DNA from: Folioceros fuciformis
Lineage: Eukaryota > Anthocerotophyta > Anthocerotopsida > Anthocerotales
Assembly (NCBI GenBank): GCA_049999805.1
Contig: JBNGIO010004533.1
Coordinates: 1 to 35,639, forward strand
Direction: 5' to 3'
DNA length: 35,639 bases
The notes under the pieces were generated by a model. The model was not told where the DNA came from, did no database searches, and saw only the letters and a program-made list of their open reading frames with translations. Of this stretch, positions 10,266-19,900 are shown piece after piece. A program made the position numbers and the translations under genes. Numbering within the stretch: the stretch's first letter is position 1; each line of letters begins with the position of its first letter.

Positions 10266-10648
10266 TGGGTCATGCGACAGACCTGACAAACATCCTCGAC
10301 ACCGAGGAACATATGAAGGATTGACCACGTTGCACAAGCCACGCGAGAACTGTCGACAAGTGGATGGCACAAAAGGAAACTTCTCTCTTCCGGCCCACTC
10401 TTATTTGGGACGTCGCGAGTTGGACTTTTCTCCAGCTAACGCTTTAGGTGATGGAAGCGATGCACTTGTGGGTGGTTGGTGCCGTTAGCAAGACGCTTTT
10501 AGAGCAGCAGAGCTGAGCAATGCCTCTCTCTGGAATGGTATCCCTGCTGTACACCTACCTAGTCACATTGTAGTAGATGCCATCATTTGCACACGATGTG
10601 CTGTCATCATGACTTCCAAGGCAATGTAGCTGCCGGAGTGCCAGACCA
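10266..10648. other. Convergent intergenic region, GEX1 and PPR 3' ends
   Basis: 383 bases between two genes that meet tail to tail. I see no open frame or repeat worth naming; it should contain both 3' untranslated regions. Confidence 0.6.
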
Positions 10649-13432
10649 CTATTGCCTGCTGTTGGCGTCCCGACTGTGTTTCAACTGTAAAGTTACCTCT
10701 TGTAGCAGTTCGTAGAGTTGCTCATGCTCTGGATGCTCGCAGTCTCCTACCACAAAACTACGTACTCCCTGCTCAAACTCAATCCAGCTCTGGCCAGGTT
10801 CCTTCCGGGCACCCTCCAGTTTCCTTAAAGCATGCACCTCCATGGCGCGGTGAGGAAGGCCAGCGGTAGCATAGATCTGAGACATCAAGATGTATGCAGC
10901 AGCATGTTTTGGCTGGAGACGAACTGCAAATTCAAAAGCCTCTCGTCCCAGCACTACGTTGCCGTGCTTCCGACAGGCACCCAACAAGCACAGCCAAATG
11001 TTTAAGTCAGGTTGTAATGGCATTCTGGCTATGAACTCTTGCACTTCTGTGAAGTGACCTGCGCGTCCATAGAGATCCACCATACTGACATAATGCTCAA
11101 TCTCTGGTGCCAATCCATGATCAAAGATCATGGATTCGAAGAATTTCACCCCTGTATCCACAAGGCCAGCATGACTGCATGCGGACAGAAGTGAAACAAA
11201 GGTAACAATGTCTGGCTTGATGCCCGCGACCTGCATTTTGGCATAGCACTGCAAGACTAGTTCACCACTTCCGTGCTGTGCATATCCTGCGATCATGGCA
11301 TTCCATGTCACCACATCTCGTTCAGGAAGTCTGTTGAAGACTTCACAGGCGTCCTGCAAGCTGCCACATTTTGAGAACATGTCCACCAAACAGTTACCGA
11401 TAAGTACGTCAGCCTCTAATCCTCGGTTCTGAATTTCGCGATGAAGTTGTTTCCCGCTCTGTAGAGCTCCAGCGGTCGCACATGCTTTCAAAAGGTAGGA
11501 AAAGGTGATGGGATGAGCTGGAGTGATCCCCTCAGCTTGCATAGAAGCATAGAGAGCAAGAGACTCAAGACCAAATCCATGATGAGCATATCCAGCGAGC
11601 ATTGCATTCCATGACCCAACATCTCTCACAGTCATCCTGTCGAACACACTGCGGGCATCCTCTAGGCTGCCGCATTTGGCATACATGTCCACCAGACAAT
11701 TTCCAATAATTACGTCAGATTGGAGCTCCCTTTCCTGGATCTGTAGATGCAGATTCTTGCCCTGATTTAAGTCTCCAATGCTTGCACATGCATTCAAGAG
11801 ACAAACGAATGTCACGTGATTTGCTGGGTAAATTCCCTCCTTCTGCATGCTGGCATAAAGAGCAAGTGACTCTTGCCCAAGTCCATGCTGAGCATAACCT
11901 GCAATCATGGCAGTCCATGTGACCACATCTTTGATAGTCAACGTGTCAAACACTTTCCGGGCATCCTCAGTGCTCCCACATTTTGCATACATGTCAATGA
12001 GGCTGTTGCCAATAACAACATTTGACTCTAAACCCTGATTCTGAATTTCAGAATGCAGCTTTTTGCCATGATGCAAAGCTTCAAGGCTTGCACAAGCCTT
12101 GAGGAGACACAAAAATGTCACAGCATCAGCGGGAGTCAGGCCCTCCTCTTCCATGGTCAGATAAAGAGAAAAGGCCTCCTGACTACATCCCTGCTGAGCG
12201 TATCCTGAAAGCATTGCGTTCCATGTGACTACGGTTTTCACAGGCAGATTGTCGAAGATTTCTCGCGCATCCTCTACACCACCACATTTTGCATACATAT
12301 CCACCAGGCAGTTGCTAATGACAACATCTGCTTCCAGTCCTCTTTCCTGTATCTCACAATGAAGTTGTTTGCCCTCATGCAAGGCACCAATGCTCGAGCA
12401 TGCTCGCAACAGGCAAACGTATGTCACATGATCGGCTGGAGTGATGCCCTCCTCTTGCATCCTCCTGTACAAAGAGAGGGCTTCCTGAACGAGACCATGC
12501 TCAGCATAACCAGCTATCATAGCAGTCCAGGTCACGACGTTCTTTGTAGGCAACGCGTCAAAAACTTCTCGTGCATCTTCTACACTCCCACATTTTGAAT
12601 ACATGTCCACAAGACTGTTGCCAACCACCAAATCAGCTTGGAATCCACGAATTTGAATTTGGGAGTGAAGGTCCCTACCCTCATTCAAGGCTCTGGAAGT
12701 GGCGCATGCTTTAGCAAGGGAAGCAAAAGTAGTATGATCAGCTGGAAGGCCGTCCTCCTGCTGCATCACTCCATACAAGCTCAGTGCCTCATGACCCAGC
12801 CCATGCTGGGCGTATCCTGTGATCATGGCATTCCAAGTCACAAGATTCCTCGTAGGCATCCTCTCAAACAATTTTCGAGCATCTTCCAAGTTTCCACATT
12901 TTGAATATCCTGTCACCATGGCAGTCCATGTCACTATATCCTTTTCTGGCATTGCATCAAATACAAAGTGGGCATCCTCCAAGCTGCCACATTTTGCGTA
13001 CATGTCTATCAAGGAGTTCCCAACAAATATATTTGCTCGAAAGTTGCTCCGCAAAATATCAGCGTGGATCTGCTTCCCTGATGCAAGATCCTCTGCACAC
13101 GCACACGCTTTCAGAACTGCTACAAAGACATAATTGTCCGGCGTAGCTGCTGCTAACTGTCGCATCTGTGCATAGAGTTCTATGGCATGCATAGCCTGCC
13201 CATGTTCAGCATGTGCCAGAATAATTGAAGACCACAAAAAAGTGTCTACATCAGGCAGGCTGGTAAATACCTGGGCTGCTTCTCGCAACATCCCATGAGA
13301 AGCATACATCCGGATGATGTGGTTGGCCAAGAAGGTGTTTAACTGATACCCGGTCTTGCATATAAGCGCATGAATGAGCCTCCCAACATGAAGATACTTC
13401 TTTGAAATGCACAGTTTAAGGACACGGTACAT
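10649..13432 (-). CDS. PLS-class PPR protein, E+ type, no DYW domain (5' end uncertain)
   Basis: Organelle RNA-binding protein of the P-L-S pentatricopeptide class, intronless over about 2.8 kb. The repeated module is P (36 aa, VVTWNAMIAGYAQHG), L (35 aa, FVCLLKACAS) and S (31 aa, GNCLVDMYAKCGSLEDA), with seven S motifs of this form. An additional 31-residue S-like motif (VTWTAMVTGYSKCGN) follows the second S. The C-terminus has P2-L2-S2, E1, E2 and a PG box (PGQSWIE with FVVGD), then about 30 residues. There is no DYW deaminase domain. 13432 is the first in-frame ATG, but the frame is open to 13570 and the upstream part (EIWTEEG, LGLLVERG) matches coding sequence of the neighbouring PPR gene at 14415-16688. 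The true start therefore probably lies in an upstream exon or has been lost. No transit peptide can be assigned. Confidence 0.88.
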   Translation of the reverse strand: MYRVLKLCISKKYLHVGRLIHALICKTGYQLNTFLANHIIRMYASHGMLREAAQVFTSLPDVDTFLWSSIILAHAEHGQAMHAIELYAQMRQLAAATPDNYVFVAVLKACACAEDLASGKQIHADILRSNFRANIFVGNSLIDMYAKCGSLEDAHFVFDAMPEKDIVTWTAMVTGYSKCGNLEDARKLFERMPTRNLVTWNAMITGYAQHGLGHEALSLYGVMQQEDGLPADHTTFASLAKACATSRALNEGRDLHSQIQIRGFQADLVVGNSLVDMYSKCGSVEDAREVFDALPTKNVVTWTAMIAGYAEHGLVQEALSLYRRMQEEGITPADHVTYVCLLRACSSIGALHEGKQLHCEIQERGLEADVVISNCLVDMYAKCGGVEDAREIFDNLPVKTVVTWNAMLSGYAQQGCSQEAFSLYLTMEEEGLTPADAVTFLCLLKACASLEALHHGKKLHSEIQNQGLESNVVIGNSLIDMYAKCGSTEDARKVFDTLTIKDVVTWTAMIAGYAQHGLGQESLALYASMQKEGIYPANHVTFVCLLNACASIGDLNQGKNLHLQIQERELQSDVIIGNCLVDMYAKCGSLEDARSVFDRMTVRDVGSWNAMLAGYAHHGFGLESLALYASMQAEGITPAHPITFSYLLKACATAGALQSGKQLHREIQNRGLEADVLIGNCLVDMFSKCGSLQDACEVFNRLPERDVVTWNAMIAGYAQHGSGELVLQCYAKMQVAGIKPDIVTFVSLLSACSHAGLVDTGVKFFESMIFDHGLAPEIEHYVSMVDLYGRAGHFTEVQEFIARMPLQPDLNIWLCLLGACRKHGNVVLGREAFEFAVRLQPKHAAAYILMSQIYATAGLPHRAMEVHALRKLEGARKEPGQSWIEFEQGVRSFVVGDCEHPEHEQLYELLQEVTLQLKHSRDANSRQ

Positions 13433-13570
13433 GACAGGTGTAGAGATATAAAAACCTCGCTCCACCAGCAGGCCCAACTGCTCGATCGTGGCGCGGACCT
13501 GTCCCTCCTCAGTCCAGATCTCAGCACCTGGAGCTGCTTCATACTCGACCGGCCTACACGACCGAAGGAA

Positions 13571-14414
13571 CTATCAAACACGGTCATTGCACAAGCAGCT
13601 TATTTGCCATGCGACAACAGTCTTCAAAGATTACAAAATCACACTGTACTACACGCAAGTGCCGCTGAAAACCTACAAACCTGCAAAAGTCGTCAGGTCC
13701 CTCGTGCTCAGGTCTGTGGGTGCGACACACAGCATTGAGAACTGGTGGCTTTCTTCCATCATCGGACGGAGGTGAGAAATCCACCAAGGCTGGGGCTATA
13801 GAGTGCTTGTTGCTCTGGTTGTCCCAGCACAGTACAGGATCGGTCGGCTTCTGTGCACTTGATTCCCGGGGGCTGGTTTCATACTTGCAAAGCTCTGCTG
13901 CTCCTGCCCACGATGACCTGCAACAGTCCTTCAAATCGCTGCATCTGAAGTGACCTTGAATCAAAGGAGTCACCAAATGGCGACCTTTCTTCATTTGCCC
14001 TGTGATAGGGCCATCACGCTGCCGACCGCCCTTTTCTCTTCAGGCAGGGACGCGTGATCCCATCGCTCCTAACTTGAAAGCTGGGCTTTTCACCGTTGTT
14101 GGCACTTTCTGCATAACGGCCTACTGAATCGGCGAAGCATCTTGGTCGTCAAACAAATCAGAACAGCTCATTCATCGTCCCAAGCGTGAGGCCAGCCAAG
14201 GCACAATTTAACCGCCGAATTCCGACGTGCAAGGAGAGATTAGTCACTGCACCTCGACAGGCAAACTGTCGTACTGAAAGGGACTTCAACGATAGCCGAT
14301 CCAGATGTCTTTTCGATGTTTTTTCTTGTTCAACCCTGGATGTTGATATCTCTCGCTGGGCGTTGTCTGTGTTCTGTGGAATCCGTTTTCTGGCGAGGGC
14401 TCATTGTGAACTCT
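13571..14414. other. Intergenic between two same-strand PPR genes
   Basis: 844 bases. On the minus strand an open frame covers 13994-13584 (136 residues) with no recognised motif and mixed composition. It could include an upstream exon of the PPR gene below it, since that gene lacks an in-frame ATG, but I see no donor/acceptor pair that decides this. Confidence 0.45.
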
Positions 14415-16688
14415 CTATGACGTCGCCGTTGTGACAGTTCCGTGACCTTCCTTCTGCAGCTGAAGCCTCACTTTTGCTAAGAAGTCGTAAAGTTCTTCAT
14501 GTTGAGGATGCTGGCCGTCTCCAACCAGAAAAGTATGCACTTCTTGTTCATGCTCGATCCAGCTCTGGCCAGGCTCCTTCCATCCACCTTGCTTCTCCCT
14601 TAACATATGCAGCTCTGTTGCATGTTCAGAGATACCCGCACCAGCGTAGATATGTGACATCAAGAGATACGCAGCTGAGTGCACGGGCTCAAGGTGTACT
14701 GCACAGCTGAAAGCCTCTTCTCCCAGCACAATGTCTCCGTGTTTGCGACAGGCACCAAGTAAACACAACCACAAGGCCAGATTAGGCTGCATCGGCATGG
14801 TCAACATCAAGGCTTCCACCTGTTTGAAGCATCCTGCACGCCCAAAGAGGTCGACCATACTAACATAATGCTCTATCCCTGGTGTTATTTCATGTTCTCT
14901 CATCATGGATTCGAAGTACTGAACCCCCCTGTCCACCAAACCAGCATGGCGGCATGCAGAAAGAATTGAAAGAAAGGTGACGTCGTTGGGCTTAACCCCT
15001 GCCTGCTGCATTCTGTCATAGCACTGCAGGGCTTCTTTGTAGTACCCATGTTGAGCGTATCCTGCAAGCATCGCATTCCATGCCACAACATCTCTGACGG
15101 ACAGCTTTTGGAATACTTTGCAAGCATCGTCCAAGCTGCCACATTTTGCATACATGTCCAGCAGGCAGTTGCCTACAACCAGATCGGTTTCTAGTCCAAT
15201 TTCCTCGATTTGGGAGTGTAATTTCTTTCCTTGATTTAAGGCTCCAACGCTTGCGCATGTTTTCAACAGGCAGACGTATGTGACATTGTCAGCTGGAGTG
15301 ATACCCTCCTCTTGCATCCTTGTGTACAAACGGAGCGCTTCTTGACAAAGGCCTTGCTCAGCATATCCAGCAATTAAAGCAGTCCATGTCACCACATTTT
15401 TTGCGGGCAGTCGGTCGAACACTGTACGTGCATCCTCTACACACCCGCATTTCGCATACATGTCCACCAGCCCGTTGCCTACAAACACCTCAGCTTCCAG
15501 TCCACGTATTTGAATCTGAGAGTGAAGGTGCTTCCCCTCATTCAAAGCTCTAAGGCCAGCACAAGCCTTCACCAGGGAGGCAAAAGTAGTATGATCAGCT
15601 GGAGGGCCGTCCTCCTGTTGCATCCTTGCATACAATCTCAGGGCCTCCTGGCCCATCCCATGCTGAGAATATCCTGTGATCATGGCATTCCAGGATACAA
15701 GATTCCTTGCAGGCATTCTGTCAAACAATCTGCGAGCATCTTCCAAATTTCCACACTTTGCATATCCGGTCACCATAGCAGTCCATGTCACTGTATCCTT
15801 TCTGGGCATTGCATCAAACACAGAGCGAGCATCTTCCAAGTTGCCACACTTCGAATACATGTCTACCAAGGAGTTGCTGACGAATATGTTTGCTTTCAAG
15901 TCACTCCGTAGCACATCAGCATGGACCTGCTTCCCTGCTGCCAGATCTTGTGCGCCCGCACATGCTTTCAGCACTGCTACGAATACATGATTGTCGGGTG
16001 GGGCTGCTGCTGAATGTCGCATCTGTCGGTACAGTCTTATAGCATGCATTGGCTGCCCATTCTCGGCATGTGCCAAGATAATCGAAGACCACAAAAACAA
16101 GTCCAGTTCATCCAGGCTGGTGAAGACCTGGGTCACTTCGTCCAACATCCCATGAGAAGCGTACATGCGGATAATGTGGTTAGCCAGGAACGTGTTTGAC
16201 TGATATCCAGTCTTGAGAGCCAGTGCATGAATGATCCTCCCGACCGCAACATCCTTCCTTACCATGCACAGTTTAAGGACATGGTAGATGAGAGATGCTG
16301 AGACGAAAAATCCTCGTTCCACCAGACAGCCCAAGGCTTCGACAGCATCATCAAGAACTCCCTCCTCAGGCCAAATCTCTGTCTCCCTGCAAGGCGCAGA
16401 AGCTGTCAAATAAACAGCCCATAAGACTTGCAGACATGAAAGCAGATGGGTGAAGCCAAACCTCCCCAATTCGTCAAAGTCTGGGCGTTCAGGTGCAGGC
16501 TTGCTGGAAGGACCCGCAGCCTTGTGTGGCCCTCCTTCCTGCAAGACACCCAACAGAACCGAACTGGCCCCGTGCTTGACGGCCCCGCAGAATGGCATTG
16601 TCGGTGACAGACGTCGTGTGGACGGCTTCATCAAGCGGGCCACCACATTGCCCGCTCTCTTCATTTGTGTCTTTGCCAAGGGCTCCAT
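14415..16688 (-). CDS. PLS-class PPR protein, E+ type, no DYW domain (757 aa)
   Basis: Single-exon gene starting at ATG 16688. Residues 1-45 are rich in Arg, Lys, Ser and Ala with few acids (VVARLMKPSTRRLSP), as expected of a mitochondrial or plastid transit peptide. A linker to about residue 135 follows, then L/S/P motifs: four S motifs of the form VDMYAKCG or IRMYASHG. The same extra 31-residue S-like motif (VTWTAMVTGYAKCGN) seen in the 10649-13432 gene follows the second S. The C-terminus runs P2-L2-S2-E1-E2, with a PG box (PGQSWIE, FLVGD) and stops about 33 residues later, before any DYW domain. It reads as a tandem paralogue of the 10649 gene, with three fewer P-L-S triplets. Role by family: site-specific binding of organelle RNA, typically for C-to-U editing with a DYW partner in trans. 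Confidence 0.92.
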   Translation of the reverse strand: MEPLAKTQMKRAGNVVARLMKPSTRRLSPTMPFCGAVKHGASSVLLGVLQEGGPHKAAGPSSKPAPERPDFDELGRFGFTHLLSCLQVLWAVYLTASAPCRETEIWPEEGVLDDAVEALGCLVERGFFVSASLIYHVLKLCMVRKDVAVGRIIHALALKTGYQSNTFLANHIIRMYASHGMLDEVTQVFTSLDELDLFLWSSIILAHAENGQPMHAIRLYRQMRHSAAAPPDNHVFVAVLKACAGAQDLAAGKQVHADVLRSDLKANIFVSNSLVDMYSKCGNLEDARSVFDAMPRKDTVTWTAMVTGYAKCGNLEDARRLFDRMPARNLVSWNAMITGYSQHGMGQEALRLYARMQQEDGPPADHTTFASLVKACAGLRALNEGKHLHSQIQIRGLEAEVFVGNGLVDMYAKCGCVEDARTVFDRLPAKNVVTWTALIAGYAEQGLCQEALRLYTRMQEEGITPADNVTYVCLLKTCASVGALNQGKKLHSQIEEIGLETDLVVGNCLLDMYAKCGSLDDACKVFQKLSVRDVVAWNAMLAGYAQHGYYKEALQCYDRMQQAGVKPNDVTFLSILSACRHAGLVDRGVQYFESMMREHEITPGIEHYVSMVDLFGRAGCFKQVEALMLTMPMQPNLALWLCLLGACRKHGDIVLGEEAFSCAVHLEPVHSAAYLLMSHIYAGAGISEHATELHMLREKQGGWKEPGQSWIEHEQEVHTFLVGDGQHPQHEELYDFLAKVRLQLQKEGHGTVTTATS

Positions 16689-16931
16689 CAGATCTGGATC
16701 GTCAATTGCGATGGATCAGCTGGGCTTGTGTTGTTGGGAGGAATTTTCCATGGCATCATGGCAAACATTTGGAGCTGTACGCGGGGGCTTGACAGGGGTT
16801 TGCAGGGCGACCCACGATCAGGGGAGGCGGTGCTTCCATGTGGAGGCGAATTGCAGAGACCCGGCTACCACTGCCGAGATGTTTGTGAGGACTTCGGGAG
16901 GTCCTAGCTCCTTGCTCAGCTTGCCTTTTGG
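16689..16931. promoter_or_regulatory. Shared 243-bp spacer between divergent PPR genes
   Basis: The start codons of the minus-strand PPR gene (16688) and the plus-strand PPR gene (16932) lie 243 bp apart. Both promoters and leaders must fit here or overlap the opposite gene, so this is a candidate bidirectional promoter. I see no clear TATA box; this call rests on spacing only. Confidence 0.4.
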
Positions 16932-19900
16932 ATGTCATCTCTTGCTGCGCGCAGCGCGGTTAAGTCATGCCGCAGTTATCCGGGTTGCGGCAGCCACAGG
17001 CAGCACAGCGTTGCCTGTTTCGACACTTGCTTGGCAGGGCCTCCGAGTGGGAGGCTAACAGGTAGCTCAGAGCTGAGCGAGACCGTGAAAGTGTTGGAGA
17101 GAGGACCCGAATCAACCCCATCTCTGTTAAGTCGGGTCCTCAGAAGGTGCATAGCACAAAAGGATATTGGACTTGGGAGGCGTGTGCATGCTGTTTGTCG
17201 AGCAGGCGGGCATGAGTCGGATGCATTCGTGGCCAACGATATTATTCGCATGTATGCTTCTCATGGAATGCTGCAGGAAGCAAACGATGTGTTTACCAAA
17301 TTTGCTACCCCAGACGCGTTTGTGTGGTTTTCCATCATTCAGGCACATGCACAGCTGGGACAGCCTCGTCGTGCTATACAACTGTACAGAGAAATGCAAC
17401 AGGATTCAGGTGTGCAGCTTAACAACTACATCTATGGTGCAGTTCTCAAGGCCTGTGCATGTATAGCAGACTTGGTCTCTGGCAGGCAGGTGCATGCTGA
17501 TGTTTTGGGAAACACGGTGGAGCCCAATATTTATGTGGGCAGCTGCCTGGTGGACATGTATACCAAATGTGGGAGCCTAGAGGATGCTCGCAGAGTGTTT
17601 GACAGCTTGACCAAGAAAGATGTGGTGTCCTGGAATGGCATGATTGCAGGGTATGCTCAGAAGGGGCTTGGCCGTGAAGCTCTTTCTCTCTATGGAGCAA
17701 TGCAAAAGGAGGCCACCACTCCAGCAAATCACGTCACATTTGCCTCCCTGCTCAAAGCATGTGCAAGCGTGGGGGCTTTGCATGAGGGTAAGGGTATCCA
17801 TTCGGACATTCGGGTACGAGGACTTGAAGCCGACGTGTTTCTTGGAGGCTGCCTCGTGGATATGTATGTCAAATGTGGGTGTTTGGATGATGCTTGCAGA
17901 GTGTTTGACGCTATGCCAACTAGAGATGTAGTCACGTGGAACGCCATGCTTGCAGTATATGCTCGGCGAGATCTTTCTCAGAAGTGCATATCTCTTTACG
18001 CTAGTATGCAGGAGGAGGGCATCACCCAACCTGATCCTGTCACATTTCTGTGCCTGCTGAAAGCGTGCGTAAGCTGTGGGGACTTACATCAAGGCAAGCA
18101 GCTTCATTCTCAAATTTTGCAAAGAGGGCTAGAAAGTGATCTGGCCCTCGGCAACAGCATTGTGGACATGTATGCAAAATGTGGCAGCTTGATGGATGCA
18201 TGCAGAGTCTTTGAAATGTTGCCTACCAAAGATCTGGTGACATGGAATGCCATGATTACAGGTTATTGCAGTAACGGGCTTGGCCACGAAGCTCTCTCGG
18301 TTTATACAAGGATGCAGCAGGAGGGTGTGATGTCGGCGGACAAGATAACATTTTCCTGTCTTTTGAAAGCATGTGGGAGTATCAGGAATTTGAATGAAGG
18401 GAAGAAGCTTCATTCCCGAATTCGGCACAGTGGATTGCAAGGTGATGTGGTCATAAGCAACTGTCTGATGGACATGTATGCAAAATGTGGGAACTTAGTG
18501 GATGCCCGCAAGATTTTTGATGGGTTGCCCACTAAGGATGTGGTGTCTTGGAATACAATGATCTCAGGATATGGTGAGCACGGCCTGGGTCAAGAAGCTC
18601 TTGGTCTGTTTGCAAGTATGCAGGAAGAGGGGATGACCCCCGCAGATCGTGTGACTTTTATATCTCTTCTGAAAGCGTGTGGAAGCATGGGCGCGTTAGA
18701 TGCAGGAAAGGCGCTTCACCTGAAGATTCAAGAGAATGAGCTGGAAGGTGATCAAGTCATTGGCAACTGTCTGGTGGACATGTACGCCAAATGTGGCAGT
18801 TTAGAGGACGCTAGCAAAGTGTTTCACAGTTTGCCCAAGAAAGATTTGGTTAGTTGGAATGCACTGCTCTCCGGCTTTGTCCAGCAGGGGCTTGGTGTAG
18901 AGTGCCTCTCTGTGTACGAAAGAATGCAACAGGAATGCATCGCTCGAGGGGATCACATCACTCTTGTATCTGTTTTGAAGGCATGTGCCATCAGTGGAGA
19001 CCTGCATCAGGGGATGCAGCTTCATTCCCAGATTCAACTTCAGGGCATTGAAGGTGATGTAATCATCGGAAATTGCCTGGTGGACATGTATTCAAAATGC
19101 GGAAGTGTGGATCGTGCTCGTAAGGTTTTTGAGCGGTTACCCACAAAGAACATTGTAACATGGAATGCAATGATAGGGGGATATGCTCAGCATGGGCTGG
19201 GGCAAGAAGCTCTTGCCCTTTATGCTCGTTTGCAGCAAGAGGGCAAGCACTCGGCGAATCACGTCACCTTCGTGTGCCTCCTGAAAGCATGCGCCAACAG
19301 TGTATCTTTGAGTGAGGGCAAGGAGCTTCATTCCCAGATTCGGGAGAGAAATCTGGAAGGCGACGTAGTGATTGGCAACTGCCTTGTGGACATGTATGCA
19401 AAATGTAGCAGCTTAGAGGAGGCCCGCAAAATGTTTGAGAAGGTTTCCAGGAAGGATGTTGTAACGTGGAATTCGATGCTGGCAGCCTACGCTCAGAACG
19501 GGCTCGGTCAGGAATCCCTCGCCCTGTATTCCAGGATGCAAAAGGAGGGTGTCACAATTGCAGATCAAGTGACGTTCGTGTGCCTGCTAAAGGCTTGCTC
19601 CCGTACTGGGTCTTTACTTAAGGGCAAGGATCTCCACTCTCAGATCAAGGAAAGGGGACTGGAAGGTGATGCGGTTCTGGGAAACAGCCTGGTAGACATG
19701 TACGCCAGATGCGGTAGCCTAGAGGATGCTCGTAGCGTGTTTGACAGCCTGCCTTCCAAGGACTTGGTGACATGGAATGTGATGATCACAGGATACGCTC
19801 AACATGAAGAGGGGGAAGAAGCTCTCACGCTTTACTCAAAAATGCAACAGGAGGGAATAACAGCAGCCGACAGCATCACATTTGCGTGCCTGCTGAAATC

